Assembly: GCF_015694465.1 (NCBI RefSeq)
Contig: NZ_JADQDO010000001.1
Coordinates: forward strand, 744,001-808,000
Source: Microvirga alba
GTDB taxonomy: Bacteria > Pseudomonadota > Alphaproteobacteria > Rhizobiales > Beijerinckiaceae
Length of the DNA: 64,000 bases
Reading direction: 5' to 3'
The notes under the pieces are model-generated. The model searched no databases. It saw only the letters and a list, made by a program, of their open reading frames with translations, and was not told the origin of the DNA. Both the position numbers and the translations under genes were made by a program. Within the stretch, counting starts at the first letter, position 1. Every line of letters begins with the position of its first letter. Of this stretch, positions 9,093-18,887 are shown piece by piece.

Positions 9093-9961
9093 CGACCGCC
9101 TCACTCAGCCCTGAAATCGGCCGCAGCACGCTGCCTTTCATCGATCAGTTCCACCCCGACCGGCCGCTCGAAGTGAACTTCTATCGCCCGGCCGCGCATG
9201 GGCCGGACGATCCGGTGGTGATCGTTCAGCACGGTATGCTCCGCAACGGCGACGACTATCGCGATTTCTGGATTCCGGCCGCGGACAAGCATCGCATTCT
9301 GATCGCCGCGCCGACCTTCTCCAATGACCATTTCCCGCAGGCCGAGAGCTACAACAATGGTCTCGTGATCGATGGCGATGGTACCGTGCGGGCACATGAA
9401 AACTGGCTTTACAGCATACCGAGCCGTGTCTTCGCCGCGCTAAGACAAAGCGGTGTGACCCGGCGCTCCCAAGCGCGGCTCTTTGGCCATTCAGCTGGCG
9501 GCCAATTTGCGCATCGTCTGCTCGCGACGCAGGATCATGCTTCCTTTGACGCTGTCATTGCAGCCAATCCCGGTTGGTATACCTTGCCGACGCTGCAACG
9601 CTCCTTCCCCGAGGGGCTTGGAGGGATCGGGCTCGACGAGGCCACCTTGGAGCGTTGGTTCGCCTATCCGATGAAGATTTTCGCAGGCGATCAGGATATC
9701 GCCACGGACGATCCAAACTTGCCGGCTCAGGCGGAAGCTTTGGCGCAGGGGCCGTCACGTTACGCCCGCGCTCACTTCGTCTACGACTTCGCCAAGCGTG
9801 AAGCGGAACGACTCGGCTTGCCCTTTGGCTGGCAGTTGATCACCGTTGAAGGTATTGGTCACGACGGCGCCGCAATGTCGCGCGCTGCGGCAGCCTACTG
9901 GTTTGAAGGCCGCATTCCGTCAGCCGAGGAGCTGGCGCCAGAGGCCACCCTAGCGCTGTGA
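9089..9961 (+). CDS. Alpha/beta-hydrolase coupled to the ABC operon
   Basis: A 290-residue protein with a serine nucleophile elbow G-H-S-A-G-G-Q-F, an acid-loop candidate A-G-D-Q-D-I and a late histidine in G-I-G-H-D-G, the expected triad order. The N-terminal H-G-M-L-R-N-G-D-D-Y strand-turn fits an oxyanion loop. The start at 9089 overlaps the ATPase stop (ATGA), so it is translationally coupled to the transporter and has no obvious signal peptide. It probably hydrolyses an imported ester or amide in the cytoplasm. It resembles PHB-depolymerase/esterase-like hydrolases but the substrate is unknown. Confidence 0.75.
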   Translation: MTTASLSPEIGRSTLPFIDQFHPDRPLEVNFYRPAAHGPDDPVVIVQHGMLRNGDDYRDFWIPAADKHRILIAAPTFSNDHFPQAESYNNGLVIDGDGTVRAHENWLYSIPSRVFAALRQSGVTRRSQARLFGHSAGGQFAHRLLATQDHASFDAVIAANPGWYTLPTLQRSFPEGLGGIGLDEATLERWFAYPMKIFAGDQDIATDDPNLPAQAEALAQGPSRYARAHFVYDFAKREAERLGLPFGWQLITVEGIGHDGAAMSRAAAAYWFEGRIPSAEELAPEATLAL

Positions 9962-10127
9962 TACCTGTCCCTCGGGACGACCATAGACATCGGCCGTTTC
10001 ACAAGCGGTCGATGTTGTGTTGCGCTTTGCGTGCAAAAGCTATCCGAAGCTGACGACACTCAAGATCATTGCGTCACCGGCGAACAGATCCGCAATCGGG
10101 TCCGTCCGCCGGTGGCTCGCGAAACGA

Positions 10128-11546
10128 TCAGGTGCGCGACATGTCGAGCGGCGGCTCGACGCCATCCTTGAGCGGGCTGACATAAGGCGTTGCGCGGGTC
10201 TGCGCGGCGAGATCGGCCTTGGCCGCTTGCAGCAGGGAAGCGTCCGTGATCGCGGCCATGCCGGTTGCAGCCATGGCCTTTGCCACATGGACCATGGCCT
10301 TATGCGCTGCTGGCGCCTTGCCCTGAGCAACGATCTGCCACGTGTGGAACGGGGTGCCGATGGCCACCGTTGGCGCATGGGCCTGAACCGTCGGCACGAC
10401 CCAGCTGACGTCGCCGATATCGGTTGAGCCGATCATCGGCTTGCGCGGTGAATCGAGCGGCACAAGGAAATCGGCGAGCGGTGCATCGGTCTGCGGTTGA
10501 CCGATCGCGCGGTAAACCGATGCGAGCTCCTGCGCCGACAGAGTCGAGCGGATTTGGCGGGCGAACTCCCGATCCTCTTCGTCAAAAGGCGGCGGCCCGA
10601 GCTCGTCCATGGCATTGTACATGGCCCGCTCCAGGGCGTTGTTGCCGAGGGTGTTCGACACGGCGCTGACGATGCGCATTTCGACGCTCGTCTCAGTCAT
10701 CAAAGCCGCGCCCTGCGCGATCTTGTGCACGCGCTCGACCAGTTCGAGCATGCCGGGAAGGTCCATCGCGCGGATGGAATAACGCACACGGGCATGAGCC
10801 TGCACCACATTCGGCGCGATACCGCCCGTATCAAGGAGGGCATAATGCACGCGCGCATCGGACGGCATGTGCTCGCGCATGTAGTTCACGCCGACATTCA
10901 TCAGCTCCACGGCATCGAGCGCACTGCGCCCGAGGTGAGGTGAGGCGGCGGCGTGGGCTGCGCGTCCGGTGAAGGTGAAATCGGCACGCGTGTTGGCCAG
11001 AGACAAGGCCGGGGCCACTTCCCAGAAACTATAGGGATGCCATGAGATCGCGATATCGGCGTCGTCGAATGCGCCTGCGCGTACCATGAAGGCCTTGGCG
11101 GCGCCGCCCTCCTCGGCAGGGCAGCCGTAGTAGCGCACGCGCCCGGGAATCTTGTTTTCGGCGAGCCAGTTCTTCAGGGCAACGGCAGCGAGGAGGGAGG
11201 CCGATCCGAGCAGGTTATGGCCGCAGCCGTGCCCGTGCCCACCGGCCTCAATGGGACGATGCTCTGCGACGCCGGCTTCCTGGCTGAGGCCCGGCAGCGC
11301 GTCGTACTCGCCGAGGAATGCGATGACCGGTCCGCCTTCACCCGCCTCGCCAATGACTGCGGTGGGAATGCCGGCGACGTTCTCGGTGACGCGAAATCCC
11401 TGGTGCCGCAATTCCGCGGTGTGTTCGGCTACGGAGCGGACTTCGGTGTAGCAGACCTCCGGCATTCCCCAGACCCGGTCACTCAGAGCGATGAGCCTGT
11501 CCTTGGCCGCATCGACCTGCTGCCATATCTCATTCCGATTGTTCAT
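10128..11546 (-). CDS. M20-family amidohydrolase (AbgB-like)
   Basis: A 472-residue metallopeptidase of the M20D aminoacylase/AbgB branch. It shows G-H-G-H-G-C-G-H-N (metal ligands), P-A-E-E-G-G (catalytic/ligand Glu), a H-P-Y-S-F dimer-lid region and S-T-D-I-G-D-V-S near the C-terminus. The AbgB branch cleaves aminobenzoyl-glutamate or other N-acyl amino acids. The ATG at 11546 is preferred because GGAGTCGG lies just upstream. It faces the ABC operon tail to tail and may process the imported substrate, but it is not co-transcribed with it. Confidence 0.85.
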   Translation of the reverse strand: MNNRNEIWQQVDAAKDRLIALSDRVWGMPEVCYTEVRSVAEHTAELRHQGFRVTENVAGIPTAVIGEAGEGGPVIAFLGEYDALPGLSQEAGVAEHRPIEAGGHGHGCGHNLLGSASLLAAVALKNWLAENKIPGRVRYYGCPAEEGGAAKAFMVRAGAFDDADIAISWHPYSFWEVAPALSLANTRADFTFTGRAAHAAASPHLGRSALDAVELMNVGVNYMREHMPSDARVHYALLDTGGIAPNVVQAHARVRYSIRAMDLPGMLELVERVHKIAQGAALMTETSVEMRIVSAVSNTLGNNALERAMYNAMDELGPPPFDEEDREFARQIRSTLSAQELASVYRAIGQPQTDAPLADFLVPLDSPRKPMIGSTDIGDVSWVVPTVQAHAPTVAIGTPFHTWQIVAQGKAPAAHKAMVHVAKAMAATGMAAITDASLLQAAKADLAAQTRATPYVSPLKDGVEPPLDMSRT

Positions 11547-12221
11547 TTCCGACTCCAAAATCCATCGCGCGAATAGCGCATATGAACGATGCAGAGGAAG
11601 CGAGTCTACCCATAACGAAGGGATCAGCGGCAACTTCTATGGAAGCTTCAGCATTGCCATCCATTCGGCGATCATTCGAGTGCTGTCTGTGGCAAATGCC
11701 TCATCGAGCACTTCAGTTTTCTGGATGCGATCGACACGGAAATGCCGGTAGGTCCCTTGAAGCTCGCACCGGGGGGATTGTGTCTTGTCTGCGATGTCGC
11801 GATATCGCGATAAATGGCGCGCGTCGTCACTTCCAATTGCTTGGCCAGGTACCGCCACTGTCGTTGGCTGCGATTTCCCCCGAAGCCAGCATGGACCCCC
11901 CTTGCTCCCCTGTGGGTCTGGTCGGCATTCGGCGCGGCCATCGCTAGTTCCATTGGGCCCATCAACTGAGAAGACATACGAAACTGCAATGCTTCAACCT
12001 CCGGTGCTCGCGCACTGCAAGCATTGACCGATGAGGTTGCGGCCAGAGCACACGCATCAGGCATTCCTGCAGACTGCGTCGCGTTGACCCGCCTCCTAAC
12101 TTTCATCCGACGGCAATGAGAGGCTCAGCGATGGATGCGCGTGTGAGGAGAAAGGAGCCGGCGCGCGAAGGCCTCCAACCGTCCCCCCGCGAAATCCTTG
12201 TTACGCAATCATGCGCGATGA
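11547..12221. other. Degenerate 675-base region without an intact gene
   Basis: This stretch between the M20 gene and the RND pump holds only the eroded YafY/WYL regulator described separately. Open frames on both strands are short, overlap one another and carry no ribosome sites. Confidence 0.6.
11637..11880 (-). pseudogene. Remnant of YafY-type HTH/WYL transcriptional regulator
   Basis: In one minus-strand frame, the segment L-A-K-Q-L-E-V-T-T-R-A-I-Y-R-D-I-A (about 11797-11850) is the HTH_11 recognition region of YafY-like regulators. In another frame, C-E-L-Q-G-T-Y-R-H-F-R-V-D-R-I followed by T-E-V-L-D-E-A-F and a stop at 11637 is the C-terminal end of the same family's WYL domain. The two ends are fused with a frameshift, and the roughly 150 intervening residues are gone. 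This is clear internal deletion and decay. Confidence 0.7.
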
Positions 12222-15200
12222 TCATTCCGCAGCTTGACCAGGGGGCTCGGATTCCGATGGTGCGGCGGCGGTCGACGGCTCTTGCCCCTTCATGCCGATG
12301 GTTCGCTTGATCCTTTCCCGAAGGCCCTGGAACAGCACGTAGAGTGGCGGGATGACGAAGATCCCGAGGAATGAGGCAAGGATCATGCCGCCAAACACCG
12401 GGGTGCCGACGTTGCGTCGAGCCAGTTCGGAAGCACCTGTTGCGACGACGAGCGGATAAAGACCGAGGATAAAGGCCAGCGATGTCATCATCACGGGCCG
12501 GAAGCGCAATCGCGCTCCTTCCGTGGCCGCCACCAACAAGGGAACGCCTTTCTCCCTCTGTTCCTTTGCGAATTCCACGATCAGAATGCCGTTCTTCGCG
12601 GCGAGCCCGATCAGGACGATCATCCCGATTTGTCCGTAGAGGTCGAGTGTGAGGCGGCCCACAAGGATGCCTGCGAAGGCTCCCAGCACACCGACGGTCA
12701 CCGACAGCAGCACCGGAACTGGAATCGTCCAGCTTTCATAGAGGGCCACGAGGAACAGGAATGCGAAGAGCACTGCGAAGCCGAGGATGATTCCCGTCTT
12801 TCCCTCCGCGCGCTTTTCCTGAAACGCGGTGTCGGTCCACTCGCCTGCAAAGCCTGACGGCAGCGTGCGCGCTGCGACCTCTTCCATTGCCGCGAGCGCC
12901 TGCCCGGACGACACACCCTCAGCCGGACTGCCCTGAACCGTAACGGCGCGACGGTTGTTGTAGCGGATCAGGGAAGGGGGACCGACAATCACCCGTGCCT
13001 CAAGAAGGCTTCGCAAGGGGACCATCTGCCCCTCGGCATTGCGGACATTGATGCGGTAGATGTCATCGACCTTCGTCCGGTCGACAGCCTCGGCCTGGAC
13101 CTGGACCTGCCACGTGCGGCCGAACAGGTTCATGTCATTGACGTAATATCCCCCGAGCGCGGCCTGCAACGCCTGGAAGACGCTGTTCAACGGGACGCCG
13201 AGGATTTGGACCTTGTTGCGGTCGATGTCGAGGAAAATGGAAGGGCTCGTGGCCGAGAACGTCGTGAACACGCGGGCCAATCGCGGCTCCTGGTTCGCCG
13301 CCACCGTCAATCCGCGCAGCACCTGGGCAAGTGCCTTCGGGTCGCCTCCGCGCAGATCCTTCAGGACATAGGTAAAGCCGCCGCCTGTGCCGAGGCCGAT
13401 GATCGGCGGCGGCGCCAGAGGCACCACCGCGCCACCTGGGATCTGTCGGAACTTTGGGCCGAGACGCGCAATCACCTCGGTCGCGCCGAGAGAGCGATCA
13501 TGACGCTCCTCGAACGGCTTCAACGTGACCACGATGAACGCCGCATTCGCCTGGGAGTAGTTGTCGATGAAATTCAGTCCGATCACGGACGTGAAATCGG
13601 CAACGGCTTCTTCTTCTCGCAGGACGGCCTCGGCACGGCGGATCACATCCGTCGTCCGTGCGACGGAAGCTCCGTCCGGCAATTGCACGACCACGAAGAA
13701 GGCACCTTGATCGTCCTCCGGCAAGAATCCGGTGGGTGTGATTTTCGAGAGCCCGAATACTCCGAGGGCTGCAACCAGGGCCAAGACCAACCCAATGATC
13801 GAGAAGCGGACAATCCGGGCCACGGCAGCGCCGTAGGCATCACGCACCCGGTCAATGGAGCGCATTATGAAACCGATCACGCCTCGGCGCGGCCCATGAT
13901 GAGGTCGCAGCAGCACGCCGCAGAGGGCCGGCGACAGCGTCAAAGCATTAATCGCCGAGAGGAACATGGCAACCGCAACGGTCACCGCGAATTGGCGGAA
14001 CAACTCGCCCGAGATGCCGGGAATAAAGGCCACGGGCACGAAGACCGAGAGCAGCACCAGCGTGATGGCGATAATCGGCGCGGTGATCTCCTGCATTGCC
14101 TTCTTGGTCGCTTGCTTGGGCGATAACTCGGGATGTTCCTCCATGACCCGCTCGACATTTTCGACCACGACGATGGCGTCGTCCACGACGATGCCGATGG
14201 AGAGCACGAGGGCGAGAAGTGAGACCGAATTGGCGGAGTAACCAACCGCCTTCAGCGCGATGAAAGTGCCGACGAGGCTCACGGGCACCGCGAGGGTCGG
14301 GATCAACGTCGCCCGGATGCTGCCGAGAAACAGAAAAACCACGAGCACGACGAGGATGAAGGCCTCGATCAAGGTCTTTTGGACCTCATGGATGGTATCG
14401 GTGACGAAGACGGTCGGATCGTATGTGACCTTCCATTCCAGGTCTTCCGGGAAATCCTTGGAAAGTTCCGCGACCTGCTTCTTGACCGCGTCCAATGCTG
14501 CGATCGCATTGGCGCCGGGTGATTGGTAGATCGCCGTCACCGCCGCCGGCCCACCATTGAACAGCGTCTCGCGGTCGAGATTGGCTGCGCCCAACTCCAG
14601 GCGCGCGACATCGCCGAGTTGGAGGACGGATCCGTCGGGATTGGTGCGCAGGACAATCTTTTCGAAGTCCTCGACCGAGCTGAGACGCCCCTTCGTTTGA
14701 ATATTGAGCTGAAGCTGCTGATCGTTGGAAATGGGGCGTGCGCCGATGCGCCCGACGGCCGCTTGAACGTTCTGAGCCTGGATTGCGCTGATGACGTCGC
14801 CAGTCGTCAGTCCGAGGCCCGTCAGCCGGTCGATCCGCACCCATGCGCGCATGGCGTAGTCCTGCGGACCCCACAGAGTGGCGTCGCCGACACCGGGCGT
14901 GCTCTTGATCTGATCGAGGATATTGATCGTGACGTAGTTCGAGATGAACAGGGGATCGTGCGTGTGCTTGGGCGAATAGAAGGCGACGACGCCGAGCAGG
15001 GCCGATGATTTCTTCTTGACCGTCACACCCTGGCGCTGAACGTCCTGGGGCAATTTGGAGAGCGCGACCTGCACCCGGTTGTTGACGTTGACGGAGTTGA
15101 TGTCCGGGTCCGTGCCGAGTTCGAACGAGGCAGTCAGCGTATAGCTGCCATCGCTGCCGCTCACGCTTTTCATGTAGATCATCTTGTCTACGCCGACGAC

Positions 15201-15407
15201 CTGCGACTCGATAGGCTGGGCGACCGTCGCATCCACGATTTCAGCCGAAGCGCCGGGATAGTTTGTTGTGACGGAGACCTGGGGCGGGACGATGTCGGGA
15301 TATTGTGCGATCGGAATTGCCAGGAGCGCCAGCAGACCGGCGATTGTCGTGACGATCGCGATGACGATGGCTAGCCGAGGTCGGTCTACGAAGATTGAGG
15401 ACAGCAT
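12222..15407 (-). CDS. RND-family multidrug efflux transporter (HAE1/AcrB type)
   Basis: A 1061-residue inner-membrane proton-driven exporter. The start [10 protein letters not shown], the [10 protein letters not shown] proton-relay Asp pair in TM4 and the [11 protein letters not shown] Lys in TM10 are all present. The two large periplasmic porter regions and about 12 membrane segments give normal AcrB length. The ATG at 15407 is four bases after the adaptor stop, so the two genes form one operon. No outer-membrane channel gene is adjacent, so TolC must be encoded elsewhere. Confidence 0.95.
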   Translation of the reverse strand: MLSSIFVDRPRLAIVIAIVTTIAGLLALLAIPIAQYPDIVPPQVSVTTNYPGASAEIVDATVAQPIESQVVGVDKMIYMKSVSGSDGSYTLTASFELGTDPDINSVNVNNRVQVALSKLPQDVQRQGVTVKKKSSALLGVVAFYSPKHTHDPLFISNYVTINILDQIKSTPGVGDATLWGPQDYAMRAWVRIDRLTGLGLTTGDVISAIQAQNVQAAVGRIGARPISNDQQLQLNIQTKGRLSSVEDFEKIVLRTNPDGSVLQLGDVARLELGAANLDRETLFNGGPAAVTAIYQSPGANAIAALDAVKKQVAELSKDFPEDLEWKVTYDPTVFVTDTIHEVQKTLIEAFILVVLVVFLFLGSIRATLIPTLAVPVSLVGTFIALKAVGYSANSVSLLALVLSIGIVVDDAIVVVENVERVMEEHPELSPKQATKKAMQEITAPIIAITLVLLSVFVPVAFIPGISGELFRQFAVTVAVAMFLSAINALTLSPALCGVLLRPHHGPRRGVIGFIMRSIDRVRDAYGAAVARIVRFSIIGLVLALVAALGVFGLSKITPTGFLPEDDQGAFFVVVQLPDGASVARTTDVIRRAEAVLREEEAVADFTSVIGLNFIDNYSQANAAFIVVTLKPFEERHDRSLGATEVIARLGPKFRQIPGGAVVPLAPPPIIGLGTGGGFTYVLKDLRGGDPKALAQVLRGLTVAANQEPRLARVFTTFSATSPSIFLDIDRNKVQILGVPLNSVFQALQAALGGYYVNDMNLFGRTWQVQVQAEAVDRTKVDDIYRINVRNAEGQMVPLRSLLEARVIVGPPSLIRYNNRRAVTVQGSPAEGVSSGQALAAMEEVAARTLPSGFAGEWTDTAFQEKRAEGKTGIILGFAVLFAFLFLVALYESWTIPVPVLLSVTVGVLGAFAGILVGRLTLDLYGQIGMIVLIGLAAKNGILIVEFAKEQREKGVPLLVAATEGARLRFRPVMMTSLAFILGLYPLVVATGASELARRNVGTPVFGGMILASFLGIFVIPPLYVLFQGLRERIKRTIGMKGQEPSTAAAPSESEPPGQAAE

Positions 15408-15411
15408 TGGC

Positions 15412-16593
15412 TTAGATCCCGCCCGGTGTCGGGGATATTGGGCTCGCGCGCACGGGTATCCCTGCACGCACGCTCTGGAGCCCTTCGACAATGACCTGAT
15501 CGCCTGCCGACAGGCCCTCCTCGATGATCGTTCCAGCACCGATTTCGCCGCCGAGCTTGACCCGTCGCATGGCGGCTTTGCCATCCTCGACGACGAAGAC
15601 GTAGATACCGGCTTGATCGGCGATCAGCGCCGCTTGCGGGATCACGACTTTCTCCTCCGGGGCTCCTGTTTCGAGAAGGACACGCACGAGCTCACCGTCG
15701 GTGAGGACACCGTTCGGGTTTGGAATGCTGGCGCGGGCGATCACGGTGTCGGTGGTGCGATCAACCGTCACGTCGAGGAAGTTGAGCCTCCCAACCTGGT
15801 CGTAGGTCGTTCCGTTGGAGAAGCGTATCCGAACATCGATTCCCTTTGGGTCGGTCTGGCGCCCGGGTTCGGTCCGTCCCAGGAATTCGCGCTGGCTCAC
15901 GGGGAATGTGACATACATCGGGTCCTGGCTGACGATCATCGCCAGAACGCCGCTATCGGGCCCAACGACATTGCCCGCCGTCACGTTGGAACGACCGATC
16001 CGTCCGGTGATCGGCGCCGTGATGCTCGTGTAACCGAGATTGATTTGTGCGGTGCGCAGGTTGGCTTCGTCGGAAGTAACAGCTCCCTGCGCTTGGTCTT
16101 CGAGAGCCCGCGCCTGGTCGCGAGCCACAGCGGTTCCGGCGCTCTTCGCCAACAACTCTTCGGCACGTTGCAACTGTATCACGGCAAGGGTGTGTGCTGC
16201 CTTGCTGCGTTCGAGGGCACCCTTCGCCTGCTGGACGTCAGCCTGAAACAGTCCCTGCTCTATTTGATAAAGCGGAGCACCCACTCGAACAACGTCGCCT
16301 TCCGTGAAAAGCACGTCCTCGAGATAGCCTTTCACGCGGGCCCTGATTTCAACGCGGTTAGGCGCTTCGACGCGGCCAACGAATTCCGCGTTCTTCGAAA
16401 TGGGCTTCCGCTCGGCATTGATCGTGCCGACAGGAATGGCGGAAGCGGGGGCCTGCTGCGCCGCCGCGGGAAGAGCGAACCCGCACAATGCCAAGGCGCA
16501 GGTGGCGACCCACCTGACGGCTACAATCATATGGCGGCCCATCCGGGCTCGTCTATCGCGTTCATCGATCGGAAGGTCCCGGCGAGCAGCCAT
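15412..16593 (-). CDS. RND efflux periplasmic adaptor (AcrA/MexA type)
   Basis: A 393-residue membrane fusion protein. An N-terminal hydrophobic signal ends near A-L-P-A-A-A-Q (about residue 46). There follow a lipoyl-like strand pair ([11 protein letters not shown]), an alpha-hairpin rich in Q, A and E, a second lipoyl half ([14 protein letters not shown]) and beta-barrel and membrane-proximal domains. GCGGAGGA upstream of the ATG at 16593 supports this start. It links the RND pump to an outer-membrane channel. No regulator lies next to the pair; the decayed YafY-type gene on the other side may have been one. Confidence 0.93.
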   Translation of the reverse strand: MAARRDLPIDERDRRARMGRHMIVAVRWVATCALALCGFALPAAAQQAPASAIPVGTINAERKPISKNAEFVGRVEAPNRVEIRARVKGYLEDVLFTEGDVVRVGAPLYQIEQGLFQADVQQAKGALERSKAAHTLAVIQLQRAEELLAKSAGTAVARDQARALEDQAQGAVTSDEANLRTAQINLGYTSITAPITGRIGRSNVTAGNVVGPDSGVLAMIVSQDPMYVTFPVSQREFLGRTEPGRQTDPKGIDVRIRFSNGTTYDQVGRLNFLDVTVDRTTDTVIARASIPNPNGVLTDGELVRVLLETGAPEEKVVIPQAALIADQAGIYVFVVEDGKAAMRRVKLGGEIGAGTIIEEGLSAGDQVIVEGLQSVRAGIPVRASPISPTPGGI

Positions 16594-16680
16594 GTTCCAT
16601 TCCTCCGCAGAGTTTGGCCCCTCGTTTAACGTCTGTTCGGATTGCCATCCCTGGCCTGGGCTCCCGAACGAAGCCTTTTC

Positions 16681-17082
16681 CTAAAACGAGAGAGTGACCC
16701 GCATCTGTTCCAGTCGGCTCAGAGCGAAATCCATCTCATGCCGTGCGGCATCGTCTCGCGTCGCCTCGCGAAGGGTTTCCACGCGGATGATCTCCTCAGC
16801 GAGGCGCTCGCGGGTGAGCTCCTCTGGCGGAAGAACCCGATCGGCCAATACGGTCACGCTCTCGCCGGTAATTTCGACAAAGCCCCATCGGACGAAAGCG
16901 CGATGGCCATGGCCCTGGACATCCGTGACCGTAATGAACCCCGGCTGGAGCGTCGCCACGGTCGCCTCGTGGCCGGGCATGACCGTCATGTCGCCGGCGG
17001 ATCCGGGCAGCATGACCGCCCGCACATCGCCGGAGAAGATGAGACGCTCGGGGGATATCAACTCAAACCGGATGCTCGCCAT
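16681..17082 (-). CDS. atpC: Orphan ATP synthase F1 epsilon-subunit homologue
   Basis: A 133-residue protein of normal AtpC length. The N-terminal beta-sandwich opens F-E-L-I-S-P-E-R-L-I-F-S-G and contains G-D-M-T-V-M-P-G-H-E-A, the family hallmark. The C-terminus is a charged helical pair. AAGGAG sits eight bases before the ATG at 17082. None of the other F1 or Fo genes is nearby; it is instead the last gene of the pta-ackA-fabI-ppk2 operon. It may be a second, conditionally expressed epsilon that inhibits F1 or supports an alternative assembly. That role is inference. Confidence 0.88.
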   Translation of the reverse strand: MASIRFELISPERLIFSGDVRAVMLPGSAGDMTVMPGHEATVATLQPGFITVTDVQGHGHRAFVRWGFVEITGESVTVLADRVLPPEELTRERLAEEIIRVETLREATRDDAARHEMDFALSRLEQMRVTLSF

Positions 17083-17117
17083 GCCGATAACTCCTTGCGC
17101 GTGGTGTTCGACGGCCC

Positions 17118-17951
17118 TCAGTAGAGTTGCGGCACGACGTGGTTCGCCGGCAGGCCTTCCGCGATGCCTTTGGGCTTGGCCTGGGGTTTGGGGACCTTCG
17201 GCAAATCCAATTTGATCTTTTTGTAGGGGATCATGCTGAGCATATGGGCGATCAGGTTCAGTCGCGCGCGCCGCTTGTTGTCCGCCGGCACGATGTACCA
17301 TGGGCATTCCGGTGTGTCGGTGTCGCGCAGCATCTCCTGATAGGCGGCCGTGTAATCCCACCAGCGGCGCACCGACTCAGTGTCCATCGGGCTCAGCTTC
17401 CAATGCTTGATCGGATCGTCGATGCGGTCGGCGAAACGCCGTTGCTGTTCTTCCTGGCTCACATCGAGAAAATACTTCAAAAGGATGATCCCGTTACGCA
17501 CGAGCTCCCGCTCCACAGACGGTGCGAGGCGTATGAACCGCTGGTACTCGTCCTCACCGCAGAAACCCATGACCCGTTCCACGCCGGCCCGGTTGTACCA
17601 GGACCGGTCGAACAGCACGATCTCGCCGGCGGCAGGAAAATGGGCGACATATCGCTGGATATAGAGCTGACTTTTCTCGCGCTCCGTTGGAGCCGGCAAC
17701 GCCACGTGCCGGAAGATCCGGGGGCTGACCCGTTGCGTGATCCTGCTGATGACGCCGCCCTTGCCGGCGGTGTCCCTGCCTTCGAAGACCACGATGACCC
17801 TCGCTCCCGTCTCCTTGACCCATGTTTGCAGGCGCACGAGTTCTAGCTGGAGCTTCCTCAACTCGCTCTCGAACTCCTTACGTTTCATCTTTTGGCGCTC
17901 GGGGGCCTCGTCACTGCCACCTTTTTGTTCTGAGGAACGTTGCTGGCTCAC
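17118..17951 (-). CDS. ppk2: Polyphosphate kinase 2
   Basis: A 277-residue single-domain PPK2. Walker A is F-E-G-R-D-T-A-G-K-G-G (about 55-65), the aspartate/lid region F-D-R-S-W-Y-N-R-A-G follows, and the C-terminal half has W-K-L-S-P-M-D and V-P-A-D-N-K-R-R-A-R. The enzyme transfers phosphate between polyphosphate and nucleoside di- or monophosphates in the cytoplasm. The start codon is GTG at 17951, supported by GGAGGAGCAACAG. A 35-base gap separates it from atpC. The sub-class (NDP versus NMP preference) cannot be decided by eye. Confidence 0.93.
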   Translation of the reverse strand: MSQQRSSEQKGGSDEAPERQKMKRKEFESELRKLQLELVRLQTWVKETGARVIVVFEGRDTAGKGGVISRITQRVSPRIFRHVALPAPTEREKSQLYIQRYVAHFPAAGEIVLFDRSWYNRAGVERVMGFCGEDEYQRFIRLAPSVERELVRNGIILLKYFLDVSQEEQQRRFADRIDDPIKHWKLSPMDTESVRRWWDYTAAYQEMLRDTDTPECPWYIVPADNKRRARLNLIAHMLSMIPYKKIKLDLPKVPKPQAKPKGIAEGLPANHVVPQLY

Positions 17952-18080
17952 CTGTTGCTCCTCCGGTTCGCGGCCTTTGCGGAAAAGTGAGGCTTGTTCT
18001 CTGAATGTGGCGCAGCTGGCGACAATAGGAAGTGGTCGCCCGCTTCAGTGTTTTACCAACGCTGCTTTCGCGACGCGGCG

Positions 18081-18887
18081 TCATGCCATGATGCTGAGGC
18101 CGCCATCCACGTAGACCGTCATGCCTGTGAGCCGCCGCGCATAAGGTGTCGCCAAATAGGCGGCGGTGAGCCCGACATCCTCGATGTCCACAAGCTCGCC
18201 GATGGGGGCCCGTTCGCTCGCCTCGGCCAGAAGGAGATCGAAATCCTTCAATCCCGACGCCGCGCGTGTCTTGAGCGGTCCCGGAGAAACCGCGTGGACC
18301 GTGATATGCTTGCCGCCCAGCTCGTAGGCCAGATAGCGGACGGCACTCTCCAATGCTGCTTTGACCGGACCCATGAGGTTGTAATTCGGCACCACCTTGT
18401 TGGCGCCGTGATAGCTCATGGCGAGCAGGGTGCCCCCCTTGCCCATCAGGGGCTCGGCCAATCGGGCCATGCGGATGAAGGAATGGCAGGAGATGTCCAT
18501 TGCGACCTTGAACCCCTCGGCGGAGCTATCCACGAGCCGGCCTTGCAAATCGTCCTTCGGCGCGAAGGCAATCGAGTGAAGGGCGATGTCGAGGTTTCCC
18601 CATTCGCCCTGCATGCGCTGGAATACGGCTTCGAGTTCGCCTTCCTGGCCGACATCGCAGGGAGCAAAGATCGATGCGCCGAGTTCCTTGGCGAGCGGCT
18701 CCACATGGGAGCGGGCCTTCTCGTTGAGATAAGTGACGGCGAGTTCCGCGCCGAGCCTGCGAAAGACCTTCGCGCAGCCATAGGCGATGGAATGTTCATT
18801 CGCGATACCAAGGACCAGCGCGCGCTGCCCTTGCAGGATCTTTGTTTCCTTGGGCAGAAGATCGGTTGGCCCCCCGTTGTCATTCAT
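18081..18887 (-). CDS. fabI: Enoyl-[acyl-carrier-protein] reductase (NADH)
   Basis: A 268-residue short-chain dehydrogenase of the FabI type. The nucleotide-binding start is L-V-L-G-I-A-N-E-H-S-I-A-Y-G, and the catalytic residues fall at Y159, Y169 and K176 (M-S-Y-H-G, N-Y-N-L-M-G-P-V-K). It reduces trans-2-enoyl-ACP in the last step of fatty acid elongation. The ATG overlaps the DUF3141 stop by four bases, so it is coupled to that gene and not to fatty-acid genes. It is likely an additional FabI paralogue used under the condition that switches on this operon. Confidence 0.93.
   Translation of the reverse strand: MNDNGGPTDLLPKETKILQGQRALVLGIANEHSIAYGCAKVFRRLGAELAVTYLNEKARSHVEPLAKELGASIFAPCDVGQEGELEAVFQRMQGEWGNLDIALHSIAFAPKDDLQGRLVDSSAEGFKVAMDISCHSFIRMARLAEPLMGKGGTLLAMSYHGANKVVPNYNLMGPVKAALESAVRYLAYELGGKHITVHAVSPGPLKTRAASGLKDFDLLLAEASERAPIGELVDIEDVGLTAAYLATPYARRLTGMTVYVDGGLSIMA

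Noticed and set aside
11672-12106. A 144-codon minus-strand frame covering the regulator remnant
   Set aside because: Only its middle resembles a helix-turn-helix. The rest is out of frame with the WYL end, so it is decay and not an intact gene.
13206-14126. A 306-codon plus-strand frame opposite the RND pump
   Set aside because: Composition (His, Arg, Asp, Gln-rich) is typical of reverse-strand noise, while the RND gene is complete.
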